Below, piece by piece: positions 33,301 to 40,993 of a stretch of DNA of 49,022 nucleotides; the stretch's first letter is position 1; each line of letters begins with the position of its first letter. This stretch comes from a virus, in IMG/VR virus record IMGVR_UViG_3300037189_002960, positions 1-49,022 of that record. One strand, 5' to 3'. The translations under genes were made by a program, and so were the position numbers. A model generated the notes under the pieces. That model was given only the letters and a program-made list of their open reading frames with translations. It made no database searches and was not told the origin of the DNA.

Positions 33301-35229
33301 GACCTGCGTGAGCAGTTCGTAACGCATCGGTCCTTCCTGCTGCCGCAACCGTTCATTAGCCACCAACATGTCAGTAAGGGACACAGGTGGCGTAGGAGTG
33401 CCAGCGACTGCACCGGGCTGCGCCTGAGCTTTGCCGTACTCAACACGGTAGTCATTGAGGATTGACTTAGCTTCGTACAGTACGCGTAGCGTGGGGTCCG
33501 TAATAGCCGACGTGCCTTGAGTAGCTGCTTCCTGATTAGCCTGCGCACGGCGCGCACGTGAGAAACGCCCTTCAAGCGAAGAGATGTAATCAGCCGCAGC
33601 TTGCGGACGGTTCAGTGCAAGATCGTTGGAGAGTTTAAGGTTGAGTGAGTTAACAAAAGACGTGACCTGCCCGTTGGGCTTTTCACCCGCAGCATTAGCC
33701 AAGCGTCCGCTAATCATTTCCTTAGTAAAGATACCTGCTGGCACGCCTTCTTCGGTCGGTGCACGCATCGACTCCAGCGTATCCATGCTCATGCGGACAA
33801 GCCGCCCATCAGCGTGACGGACAACTACGTTACCGTCAGCATCAGGTGCACTAAGGATATCCAGCTTTTGGCGTGTAATGATGTTGGGGTCTTTGGGGTC
33901 AGGAATAGCAGCGTCGATGGACTCCAACGCCTTCTGCTTGCGCAGCGCTTCACGTGCAGCATTATAATCTTCCTTGCCGCCCGGAAATAGCTTCTGGACT
34001 GCATCAGACCCTGCGCGGACGCCACCACCCACAATGAAGCCCGCTGCGGCATTAGCAGCTACATCTTCGCTAAGCTGCTTGTCTTTGTTATAAGCCAACC
34101 GTTCTTGTGCGTTCTGAGCAAATTGCGATAGCGCTTCCTGACCTGCCTCTTCAAAGCCGCGCATAGCAATGCGGCCCGCAGCCATAGACTCGATTTCATG
34201 GATCGTGGCTTTAATCGCAGCCTTAGCTTCAGCAGGTACAATCACACCCATACCTGCCTTGGAAGCAATGTTCATCAGCTTGGCAGTAGCAGTTGTCCGC
34301 AGGTTCTGCGGCAGGCGTGCAATAAGACCCTCGGTAACACCCAACTCAGATAGGCCAATAGCAGAACCACCTAGAGTGACGAGTTGCCGCGTTATTGGGC
34401 CTACTTTTTCACCGGTCTTCTTTTCGTAAGCGTCCATCTGCTCACGAGCCTGAGTAGCACCTTGGCCTGAAGCCACTGCACCGAGGAAGAGATTAGACGC
34501 ACCGCGTACTGCTTTAGGTATAAAGCCTACGCCCTTAGCTGTGGCTTTAGCTGCACCGCCAACCAGATATGGCGCAATGCTACCAGCACCTCCGCTGAGA
34601 AACTCAACGTTCTGCATCGTGGGATCAAACTGAAGAGCTTCGGTTACTTCAGCAGGCTGGGCAAGACCAATGTTAGCAGCAAGATTTTTAGCCCCACTTT
34701 GGATGCTGCGACCGATGTTTTCGCCCGTCTGCCCAAAGATACCCAGCGCACCGCCAAGCTCCCCAGTAGACTCAACAGCGGTGCGGGCCGCAGTGCGGAA
34801 AGGATCAACGATCTTCTCGCCAAGGGTCAATTCGTGCGGTGCACGGCCCTTCTCAGCAATGAACTGTTCCTTACCTCCAAGCGCCTTAAGCTCTGCCTGA
34901 AGCTTACGCTCACGTATCTCATACTGGTTCAGCCACGAGCGATACTGAGAGTCGTTGCTCTTGTTACGCGCACCCAGCCGCTGCTCCAATTGGGCAGTGG
35001 CGGTAGCTTTCTTAGCGGCGTTTTCCTGTAACTGCTTAGTGTAATCAGCGCGCTGCTTAGCAATATCCGTAATGGCTTGCTGTGCATCAGGAGTAGGCGC
35101 TGCTTTAGGGGCAGCGGGAGCAGGAGCTTTAGGCTTCAGATTGTCCGGGATCATATCCATCGGAACAACGTTACTCTGGCGGGGCTTAAGGTTGTCCGGG
35201 ATCAGATTAAGCGGAACAGGGGTAGCCAT
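27397..35229 (-). CDS. Giant polyvalent internal virion protein
   Basis: At 2610 residues this is the largest gene. It fits the phage polyvalent proteins that travel in the capsid and enter the cell with the DNA. IPDNLK occurs at 10-15, 27-32 and 802-807. Residues about 1100-1115 carry VHEVLHHAERL (HExxH at 1106-1110). Residues about 1340-1430 resemble the LPD23 domain and end in IVHEIQHWIQG (HExxH at 1408-1412). The C-terminal third has LFFFWSPSAESARRL and an LPD38-like tail. Two zinc-peptidase signatures suggest cleavage of host or virion proteins after injection. The gene ends the leftward late operon and follows the transglycosylase, as T7 gp16 follows gp15. Start ATG after AAGGAAGTAAAGC. 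Confidence 0.82.
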   Translation of the reverse strand: MATPVPLNLIPDNLKPRQSNVVPMDMIPDNLKPKAPAPAAPKAAPTPDAQQAITDIAKQRADYTKQLQENAAKKATATAQLEQRLGARNKSNDSQYRSWLNQYEIRERKLQAELKALGGKEQFIAEKGRAPHELTLGEKIVDPFRTAARTAVESTGELGGALGIFGQTGENIGRSIQSGAKNLAANIGLAQPAEVTEALQFDPTMQNVEFLSGGAGSIAPYLVGGAAKATAKGVGFIPKAVRGASNLFLGAVASGQGATQAREQMDAYEKKTGEKVGPITRQLVTLGGSAIGLSELGVTEGLIARLPQNLRTTATAKLMNIASKAGMGVIVPAEAKAAIKATIHEIESMAAGRIAMRGFEEAGQEALSQFAQNAQERLAYNKDKQLSEDVAANAAAGFIVGGGVRAGSDAVQKLFPGGKEDYNAAREALRKQKALESIDAAIPDPKDPNIITRQKLDILSAPDADGNVVVRHADGRLVRMSMDTLESMRAPTEEGVPAGIFTKEMISGRLANAAGEKPNGQVTSFVNSLNLKLSNDLALNRPQAAADYISSLEGRFSRARRAQANQEAATQGTSAITDPTLRVLYEAKSILNDYRVEYGKAQAQPGAVAGTPTPPVSLTDMLVANERLRQQEGPMRYELLTQVAMDPNIVDKHAAFDEALAGHGLDGSTDSEHATLLDIMRMESAFETAAGESETQSLKTQQVERAGIVEDTVGRRNYDAEQKISKINADLLQARQEPLTEDEVARIQRRVRAADVFGPGGEYERTTEGEPSDEELAAFMQAENEYEAGTQGEPEVVPEDLIPDNLKGVPVTKVAPGDAGGLKETRRGMMGTQQGRPVEGAAELTPGMQNEQLLTERLAVLRNNNRLSDKDVGDVLRMMRVPTTKADFDALPESQRKRWEAAINQQLLINQRSEELNNTPNPKQKAKIKAALKVLNEQLDEMRGGIANAAGREAMARVTKRQADIRLIEEAYKTKQISKADRDTALRALRVQPAMGTVLSMREDAASELLTNPQADIGTLDLTEAVNVAEGTEQILAALQQAVADGKMTQDHADFATWVLENNPNLTRYVSLFVSNYNGQGYAGQYTPLERLIEIVAGAPSATTVHEVLHHAERLMPESAQDAIYDLWETRLNIKRRLVDGDAKRYLNLIHDYYFGSGDVRNLQFARMLLSDPDSDVSKQGFYQYFSPSEFWAENATDILRQRYDVKDSVIARIKQWLKEFASHLGSFVGLPTRSPVIRQLNQLANTTGHSKSERIIVGNEGPAFMYGGRDNAKLRFNEVTQYDTARMLDGMGNPSGPNSDVHKQTGWFKAPDGDWRFEFSDEGASFTDNWANLPQSKLLKEQHVTTLGEVLDHPLLYKYYPAAKNIKIKRQNDILDFSGSTQGWYNEQKNELVITPYAKDPIGTIVHEIQHWIQGQEDFARGGNTQTALSKASDEQLARYVRNEVSRLTAKIERNAATLAIWDSAMNAGPGLFEKYMQASRALKEARDKFEVGTPERTAAVKAKDDAQKKIYEAVFGVTKYSELSPEQRVAITDLLSVADANPDRINERYKKFEDAIEKDTYTVTALETVQSRDDIIAILKETRAAREAYLALFGEVEARSSADRRTLSAAERSDLTPYEEQAIAPDDYIVTRKLPGGASMSLGGRNAMYPDEMLDPTDLGLEPNPNVSREDRAGIMARLQGLLKQFSKAQSAIIRKLNYSYQDIVDYDKQLAAMYGIEQLPDNMAVSHKTELLNASRSGRQISLERNFIQPILRKMVELGVEEQDIGMYLWARGAKDRNALVRERNKAYPEGGSGMTDAEAEAILKEFALRGLEPKLKEIAKMHDRLVDFMLNTRVKEGLLTRQQADMARKMQPFYTPLKGFAAAGDMQTLGDEEAHNDTEYQKRLGIRRSEYMKSEGRKSMPFNPLYMLFADAKHLIQRASVNRVGQQFLENLINDPEANADVATYYTDSDPKVRVKPSENVEYPDGTPVNVNMKAEAKKYLVVKKDGVPYYVEFTNTPAGQAMKRAFDNMTPKQLNGFMKAWIKSANFMKSQLTRFSPPYLPRAFIRDPMDAVVNAVAAQTEKYSPAFGKKLGAKVAAYCSALTPTGRAINGTMFRYINGLEPKTAEQAEMLLLFDQFIEDGGSPGHAVIHDIELLTADASKSLKRLKALKDKNPTAFAKEAALAVPKFLDATSQMIDYKARFATYIAALEEGIDREGAARLALNSSLNLTRRGEWAQVLDSLFFFWSPSAESARRLKRLAFNSSNGRKIILAQMAIGVLSLAWNAYKGGGDDDRDKVPNYLDLPDAVQQGSLVLMTGPKVDDYVAIPLGFMLGFPTYVGQKLGEVAMGAISPGAGTVSIMDAAKSIGAAAVNTLSPVKPRGAEVSGLIASVAPSLTKPVVEAESNLNSFGSPIYTKKFDADRAASSLGREDTERVWKWIARSMNNMTGGSESVSGGFDRQPEWYRHIFESYLGGGYRTAEDTYKFIAGDNKGDKTLAQRLPIVRAYVGKGGEYIPMNKYFMRTESAPFYGHPGMGALVRQEEYEPEDFRKSREKFPVETDWRIMAAYKDAKKELDDIGRDRREELLGLKDAKQRQMIVDFYRKKQNTVYKEFNRSYNTVEKDLKQ

Positions 35230-35241
35230 GCTTTACTTCCT

Positions 35242-36996
35242 TTAGCTCGTATACACCCACCGTCCGCCTTGAAAAACCATACTGCGTCCGTTTGCCGCTT
35301 TGCCCGTATCCCCTTCTTTGGGTCCTTGGTTAGCAGCAGGCTTGCCTGCATTACCAGATGCAGGGGGCTTAATGCTAGGAAGATTTTCACCGGTCACTTC
35401 AAAGTAGTAGTCATTTGCTAGCTGTTTCAAAATGCGGTTCATTTCCGCAGTGTTGCCCGCATCACGTGCCGTTATATATTCAGGGCTATTAACCGAACGG
35501 GCACGGGCTTCCTCGGGGGCCTTGAGTGCAGCCTGTTTCTTAAGCTGCTCATTCTGCTGAATGCCGTAGTTCTTGTAGCTATCAGCGTTAGTTTGAGCAA
35601 CATCACGCTGCGCCTCGCCCTGCATACCTGTACGTTTGGTTTCTTCACTCTGCTGGTAGACCGTCTGCTGCTGAGTGAACTTACGACCGATATCCTTATC
35701 GGAGATTTCAAGTTTCTGGTTAGCAACTTCACGGATGTAGTTGGCCTTGTCCAGAGCCTGCTTGTAAGTGATGCCTTCGGCTTCAGCGAGGTCACGGATA
35801 GCCTGACGCTTATCGGCTTCGCGTTCTTTCTTGGCAGCGCGTGCACCGGGCAATGCGGCAGCGGCAGCTTGACCCACAGCCTGCAACAGATACGGTGAGT
35901 TAGTACCGGCCATGTTAAAGCCGATCTCAGCCAGCGCCATCCACTTATCTTCATTGCGGCGCTTCTTCTGCTCCGCAGGATCAAGGGTTTTGCGTGCCTC
36001 TGCCGTAAGTGCAGATAGCCCCTCGTTCTTCGGGGCTGGGATATTCTTGGTATAGAAGTCTTCTGCGTACTTATACGCGCCGGGAACCTTCGACTCCAAA
36101 CTTTCTGCCCAAGGTGCATTAGGTCCAGCGCTCGGAGTAGCGCCCGGTTGGGCCGTACCGCCCATGACTTTTTTGACGTAGTTTAGTGTTTCTTTGGGTA
36201 CCTTATTCATATTAGCGCCGGAAGCTAGCCACTTGTCCATGTTGCCCGGACCCCAGTTGTAAGCCATGAGCGCATGAGTTTTGTTGCCATACTTGCGAAG
36301 CATAGCGTCGAGATATTTTTGCCCTGCTTGACGGTTTGCTTGTTCCGCACTTAGCCCCTTGGCCATAAGTTCAGCTACAGTTGGCACGCCAAAACCCGGA
36401 TTACGCATAGTGCCCGGCATAAGCTGCATAACACCGCTAGCACCTTTAGGGCTTACAGCATTCTGATTGCCGCCACTTTCAGCCATTTCAACATCATCAT
36501 ACAGGTCGGTCATACCGCCATCAGCAAACGCAATAATGCCGCCGCCAGCATAACCACCGTTATCTGGTTCATCAAACATACCTGCTGGAATAGGCGCATC
36601 GGTAAGACCACCAGCAGCCATATAAGGCGGATTATAGTCGCCACCTACCATACCGCCTTCAGCCATACCTTGCGGGGGCGTACCCATCGGCGCAGAAGCA
36701 CTGGGCGGAGCAGCTTGCGGTGTAGCGCCAAGGCCAGCGGGGGCACCTTGCGGAGCTTGCTGCGGCTGCTGTGGTTGTTGAGGCGGAGCGCCGCCTAGCA
36801 CCTGCTGAGCAATAGTCTGCTGGGGTACAGCTTCAGTCTGTGCAGCGGCGCGCATCTTGTCGATGAACATACCAGCAAGCACAGCGGCAGTCGGGTCCAC
36901 AATGCCCATCTGCGCAGCTTCCGCAATTTTCTGCTTGTTACCGCCGTACTCTTTGGCAACCTGCTCGGGAGCCTGAATGCTGAATGGTTTAACCAC
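35242..36996 (-). CDS. Internal virion lytic transglycosylase
   Basis: The 584-residue protein has a soluble N-terminal domain (QVAKEYGGNKQKIAEAAQMG) and a Pro/Gln-rich linker. Residues about 165-260 form an SLT lytic transglycosylase domain with catalytic Glu173 in AESGGNQNA, GVMQLMPGT (188-196) and AYNWGPGN (245-252). A long C-terminal coiled, Gln/Glu-rich part follows. It would cut peptidoglycan as the ejectosome crosses the cell wall during DNA entry. GTG start after AAGGAGG. The next gene downstream is the polyvalent protein, 12 bases away. Confidence 0.88.
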   Translation of the reverse strand: MVKPFSIQAPEQVAKEYGGNKQKIAEAAQMGIVDPTAAVLAGMFIDKMRAAAQTEAVPQQTIAQQVLGGAPPQQPQQPQQAPQGAPAGLGATPQAAPPSASAPMGTPPQGMAEGGMVGGDYNPPYMAAGGLTDAPIPAGMFDEPDNGGYAGGGIIAFADGGMTDLYDDVEMAESGGNQNAVSPKGASGVMQLMPGTMRNPGFGVPTVAELMAKGLSAEQANRQAGQKYLDAMLRKYGNKTHALMAYNWGPGNMDKWLASGANMNKVPKETLNYVKKVMGGTAQPGATPSAGPNAPWAESLESKVPGAYKYAEDFYTKNIPAPKNEGLSALTAEARKTLDPAEQKKRRNEDKWMALAEIGFNMAGTNSPYLLQAVGQAAAAALPGARAAKKEREADKRQAIRDLAEAEGITYKQALDKANYIREVANQKLEISDKDIGRKFTQQQTVYQQSEETKRTGMQGEAQRDVAQTNADSYKNYGIQQNEQLKKQAALKAPEEARARSVNSPEYITARDAGNTAEMNRILKQLANDYYFEVTGENLPSIKPPASGNAGKPAANQGPKEGDTGKAANGRSMVFQGGRWVYTS

Positions 36997-37006
36997 CTAA
37001 ACCTCC

Positions 37007-38737
37007 TTAAACGCCGCCCGAGAGAGTCTTGTACATGCCGAGCGCACCAAGCCCTGTACCCATAATCTGAGAAGCCAATGACGGCGCAGGGGCCGAATAG
37101 CTGGTGTTCGTGTTCGGTGAGACCGGCACGTTATTAAGCATACCGCTATACTGGCGCAGCATCTCCAACGGATAATCGCGCTGGGTCAGGAAGTCCTGAT
37201 ACTGCTGGGTCATGCGCTGCTGCTCAAGGGCTTGCTGCTGTGCCGCAGTGTTTTGCTGCAAACCAAGGCGCTGGGCATCCGCCTGCTGCTGTGCCGAACC
37301 AATGTTTGAAAGTGTCTGGCCCATCTGACCAGCCTGCTGCAAGCCCTGAAGACCGAGGTTGGCACCGAACTGACGAGACTGTTCACCAAGACGCTGGGCT
37401 TCCAGCGCTGCCTGCTGGTTTGACTGAAGCGCAGCAAGACCTGTCTGGGCACCGAGCTGCTGAGTTTGCAGTGCAGCATTGAGGTTCTGCTGGCCAACAT
37501 TGAAACCCATCTGCTGGTTGGCGAGAGCCGCCTGCAACGCCTGCTGCTGGTTAAGCCCCTGCTGCTGAAGCTGAGCCGCTTGGTTCTGGACGTTAGCCTG
37601 CTGCGCCGAGGACAAGTTAGCCAATGCAGACTGAAGACCTGTCTGAGTGCCAAGCTGCTGAACACCAAGTGCCGCACTGAGGTTTTGCTGGCCGGTGGTA
37701 AGCCCTGCCTGCTGATTAGCCAGTGCAGCCTGCATGGCCTGCTGAGCGTTAAGCCCCTGAGCTTGGAACTGCTGAGCCTGATTATTGACCCGTGCCTGCT
37801 GCTCGTTGGACAAGTTAGAAAGGGCAACCTGCGTACCATACTGCGCGCCAAGGCCCTGTACACCAAGCGCTGCATTAAGGTTCTGCTGGTTAGCCTGCTG
37901 TTGCGCAGCTTGTTCCGTGTTGAACTGCTGCTGGGCGTTTTGGAACGCCTGCTGCTGCCCTTGCGCCTGAATGTTCCCAAGCTGGGTACCAAGGTTACGC
38001 TCACGCTCAAGTCCAGCCAATAGCTGGCGGCTACCACCATAAGTACCCTGTCGTGCGGCACCAAGGTCCTGAACTAATTGGCCCTTTTTAGCATCGCGGA
38101 TCGCTTCGTTCTTCTGGATATCAATGACGCTCTGCATGTACGGCGACATGTACTGCTGAGCTTGAGTAGAGCCAAAGCTACCCGGACCCTGCATCTGGAA
38201 GTAGTTTAGGTTAGGCCGATACCCAGTCTGTGCCGACTGCATATCCTGTGCCTGCACATTGTTGCCCTGCACATTACCGGGCTGCTGCATCTGGAAGTAA
38301 TTGAGTTCTGGGTTATATCCAGTCTGAGCAGTGGCCATCTGGGGCGCACCCTGCATCATCGGGCGCACATTACGCGGAGCCTGCATTGAGTATTGGTTAA
38401 GACTGGGTTGGCCAATTTGCTGGGCATTAAACTCGTTAGGGCTATACTGGCCCGCTTGGAGCGCACCAAGCCCTGCGGCTGCCGCAAGGTTAGATGCCTG
38501 ACCAAACTGACCCGGTGTCTGAAGACCCGCTATTTCATTCTGAACATTCTGCTGCTGATTAGTAAAGCCTGCAATGCGCTCAATGGGGTTACCGCTGGCA
38601 TCCTGATACGGTTGGTATGGACGATTAACCATCGTGCTCATACGGCTCATGACGTCTTGGTAATACGGCTGAGCATACGCCGGTAGCGACGTAGTCTGGT
38701 TTACATTTTGAGTCTGCTGAGTGCCACCCTTAGCCAT
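37007..38737 (-). CDS. Glutamine-rich internal virion or tail protein
   Basis: About a quarter of the 576 residues are Gln. The N-terminus (TSLPAYAQPYYQDVMSRM) and AARQGTYGGSRQLLAGLERE are segments kept in podovirus-like internal proteins. Residues about 290-450 hold three imperfect repeats of roughly 67 residues, with NLNAALGVQ, then LGAQ-G, and QAALANQQ. A second pair, QTGYNPELNYFQMQ and QTGYRPNLNYFQMQ, lies near 140-180. The DNA repeats are visible in 37440-37900. It likely forms a long helical assembly inside the particle with the transglycosylase. No enzyme motif is seen. Confidence 0.7.
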   Translation of the reverse strand: MAKGGTQQTQNVNQTTSLPAYAQPYYQDVMSRMSTMVNRPYQPYQDASGNPIERIAGFTNQQQNVQNEIAGLQTPGQFGQASNLAAAAGLGALQAGQYSPNEFNAQQIGQPSLNQYSMQAPRNVRPMMQGAPQMATAQTGYNPELNYFQMQQPGNVQGNNVQAQDMQSAQTGYRPNLNYFQMQGPGSFGSTQAQQYMSPYMQSVIDIQKNEAIRDAKKGQLVQDLGAARQGTYGGSRQLLAGLERERNLGTQLGNIQAQGQQQAFQNAQQQFNTEQAAQQQANQQNLNAALGVQGLGAQYGTQVALSNLSNEQQARVNNQAQQFQAQGLNAQQAMQAALANQQAGLTTGQQNLSAALGVQQLGTQTGLQSALANLSSAQQANVQNQAAQLQQQGLNQQQALQAALANQQMGFNVGQQNLNAALQTQQLGAQTGLAALQSNQQAALEAQRLGEQSRQFGANLGLQGLQQAGQMGQTLSNIGSAQQQADAQRLGLQQNTAAQQQALEQQRMTQQYQDFLTQRDYPLEMLRQYSGMLNNVPVSPNTNTSYSAPAPSLASQIMGTGLGALGMYKTLSGGV

Positions 38738-38738
38738 A

Positions 38739-39179
38739 TTAACCTCCGACCCCTTCTGTCACTACGGGGAGTTCATATACTTGCCACAACAATTTGTAAC
38801 CATCATCCTTGAACGCACGAGCAAAACCGGGGCGTCCCGAAGACTCAATCACTTCGCATCCGCTGTCCCGTGCCCACCGCTGTAGCATAGCCAGCATCGG
38901 GTCTTTCCAGCTAAATCCTTCATCACCACCGATGAATACCATATCCAAACATTTTTTACGAGGGTACTGCCAAAAACGAGTGATGGTTACGCCAGTAATG
39001 GTTTCATCCTTAAGCGCTACCCACAAATGAGCGTGGCCGCTACGGACAAATTCAAGAATGTCCTCAGGCTCATACCGCCCAAAAGTGTACTCCGCTGCCT
39101 TCTCAACATGCGGATAAGCAAGGGACCAGACGACATCAATTGCCGCAGGGGGAACTAAGCTGATGGTATACTCACTCAC
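38739..39179 (-). CDS. GNAT-type acetyltransferase-like virion protein
   Basis: The 146-residue protein has a GNAT-like layout: LWVALKDETITGVTITRF and WARDSGCEVIESSGRPGF, ending in KDDGYKLLWQVYELPV. A protein of this size and fold stands in the same place, next to the internal virion genes, in T7-type phages (gp13-like). Whether it still acetylates anything is unclear. GTG start overlaps the upstream gene's TGA (GTGA), so it is coupled to it. Virion assembly or DNA-ejection help is likely. Confidence 0.72.
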   Translation of the reverse strand: MSEYTISLVPPAAIDVVWSLAYPHVEKAAEYTFGRYEPEDILEFVRSGHAHLWVALKDETITGVTITRFWQYPRKKCLDMVFIGGDEGFSWKDPMLAMLQRWARDSGCEVIESSGRPGFARAFKDDGYKLLWQVYELPVVTEGVGG

Positions 39180-40681
39180 AAAGCACCGAGGCCTTTAGCG
39201 ATTGAAGAGTTCTGGCCGCGCTTATGCGCTCGGTGTGCGCGGTCTACTAGAGCATACAGTTTCTTGGCACCGCCTGCCCTGCGCACCGCTTCCGGTGGCA
39301 TGTAGACTTCACCTGCGGCTACACGTGCCCGCTGACTACCAATACGAGCGGGGATATCATCACTTACGCCATCGCCTTTACCGCGCAGTGGGATACCACC
39401 CATCTTGGCAAAGCGTTCAAAGCCTGCATCAGTGTAGCCATTGCCAGCCTCAGCAACTGCACGGGCAGGGATAACAAAGCCACCTTCATCCATATGAAGC
39501 TCACCGCCCGCAGCATAGCCGGTCTGGGAAGGAACGCCGCCCATATAAGGAACCCCAGTATATGTATACATTGGCTCCCCCTTCTTGGCGTTGGGGTTGA
39601 GGATCGGGCGCATAATTATAGTACCCTGCGCAGTGTTTGAACCCGGCTGTACCATCTGGCCCATAGTGTTAAAGATGGCAGGCTGCGAGACATCGAACCA
39701 GTTACGCTCACCAGACTTAGTCTTAAGCTCTTCAGTCGTGGGTGAGGCAATAACCTTGCGAGGTTCAGCGTAGTACGGCCCCGTGTAGGAGTTATCAATC
39801 TGCCCGCCCGAAGTAGCAGTGCCGGTGCTGGGTGTCATAGCACCGCTAATCCCGCTCGTAAGCCCAGAAGTAGCAAGCATCGGAGCAGCGTTACGGATGA
39901 TGTTTGGAGTACCCGCAGGGAGGCCAGCCTTAGCGGCAGCGCCGAAACGAGCAATAAGCCCCGGTGCTTTAGGTACAAACTGCCCCCCAGCTTTAGTAAG
40001 GAACGAAGCTTCAGTACCTGTTATAGAAGGCGCGGCGGCAGCAAGACCCGCAGATGAACCGACAGCAGGAACAGCAGTGCCGCCAGCCTGCGTCAAAAAC
40101 GCATGTTCTGCGGATGTAATACCTGCGTTAGCCCCACCACTAGTAGCAAGACCGCCTAGACCCTTAGCAGCATTAGCTGCCTGACCAATACCAAACGAAC
40201 CTGCATTAAGGCCAAGTGCACCGCCCAGCGAAGCACCGCCATAAGCTTGAAGGCCAGCCATCAGACCTTTCTTAAGGCTACCGGTAGCAATACCTGTACC
40301 TGCACCGATCAAAGCGCTAGCCGTAAGTGGATTAATAAGACCCCCAGTAAGCGGCGTAGCAATAGCGCCGAGGATCGTCGGGAGTAGTTTGCCAAGCCAG
40401 CCAGCTTCGACGAGACCAGTGTGTGGATTGATCGTCAGCGAACCACCATGCGCCATAGCCAGACCCTGAAGGCTGTTAACCTCGTTGGGTGTCATATGGA
40501 CAAGCATGGTATCTTCGCCGCGACCCTGCGACTGTAGCTGCTGCGCCAATGGGTTACCGAGCACAGACAGACCGCTCTGCGCCGGAGACGTATTTGACGT
40601 AACAGGGTTATCTGCACCCAGCATAGGTGGGTTACCTGTCGGCGCATCCTGAGGGTGCTGCATCTGCTGAAGGTCCATCAT
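39176..40681 (-). CDS. Gly/Ala-rich internal or tail-associated protein
   Basis: The 501-residue protein has MLVHMTPNEVNSLQGLAMAH near the start, then a hydrophobic Ala/Gly-rich middle (95-300) that could enter membranes, then a conserved C-terminal part: GKGDGVSDDIPARI and AAGEVYMPPEAVRRAG. That last motif is common in phage tail or internal proteins with a self-processing or assembly role. A membrane-channel part of the ejectosome is a reasonable inference. The start may be either of two adjacent ATG codons. Its end overlaps the GNAT gene. Confidence 0.65.
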   Translation of the reverse strand: MMDLQQMQHPQDAPTGNPPMLGADNPVTSNTSPAQSGLSVLGNPLAQQLQSQGRGEDTMLVHMTPNEVNSLQGLAMAHGGSLTINPHTGLVEAGWLGKLLPTILGAIATPLTGGLINPLTASALIGAGTGIATGSLKKGLMAGLQAYGGASLGGALGLNAGSFGIGQAANAAKGLGGLATSGGANAGITSAEHAFLTQAGGTAVPAVGSSAGLAAAAPSITGTEASFLTKAGGQFVPKAPGLIARFGAAAKAGLPAGTPNIIRNAAPMLATSGLTSGISGAMTPSTGTATSGGQIDNSYTGPYYAEPRKVIASPTTEELKTKSGERNWFDVSQPAIFNTMGQMVQPGSNTAQGTIIMRPILNPNAKKGEPMYTYTGVPYMGGVPSQTGYAAGGELHMDEGGFVIPARAVAEAGNGYTDAGFERFAKMGGIPLRGKGDGVSDDIPARIGSQRARVAAGEVYMPPEAVRRAGGAKKLYALVDRAHRAHKRGQNSSIAKGLGAL

Positions 40682-40687
40682 TATTCC

Positions 40688-40993
40688 CTAGGTCGAAGTC
40701 ACGGTCTGCCAACCAGACGCTGTATATACACAAAGTTTACCCAACGTAGTATCAAAAACAACCCATCCCGCGCTAGGGGTAAGCGCGTTCTTCTCCACTG
40801 TAGTTACATTCTTTGTGGCAAAAATACCCCCCACAAAAAGGTCTGCTGTGTATTGCTGCGCGTTGTTAGGGGTACGAGAGTCAAGCTGCGAGAAGTAGTT
40901 TTCCAACACACGGATGACCTGCCGCATATACTGCGGGTCCCATTCTGCTGGGGGTCCGGGTAGTGGAGATGCACGAAACCTATCAAGAGCCAT
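40688..40993 (-). CDS. Small tail-associated protein
   Basis: ATG 40993 overlaps the stop of the 640-residue tail gene (TAATG). The 101-residue product has WDPQYMRQVIRVLENYFSQL in its first half and a small beta part with VYTASGWQTV at the end. The WDP-Y-RQ-R-LE-YF-QLDS pattern recurs in tail regions of podovirus-like phages. It may be a small adaptor between tail hub and fibre. Confidence 0.7.
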   Translation of the reverse strand: MALDRFRASPLPGPPAEWDPQYMRQVIRVLENYFSQLDSRTPNNAQQYTADLFVGGIFATKNVTTVEKNALTPSAGWVVFDTTLGKLCVYTASGWQTVTST

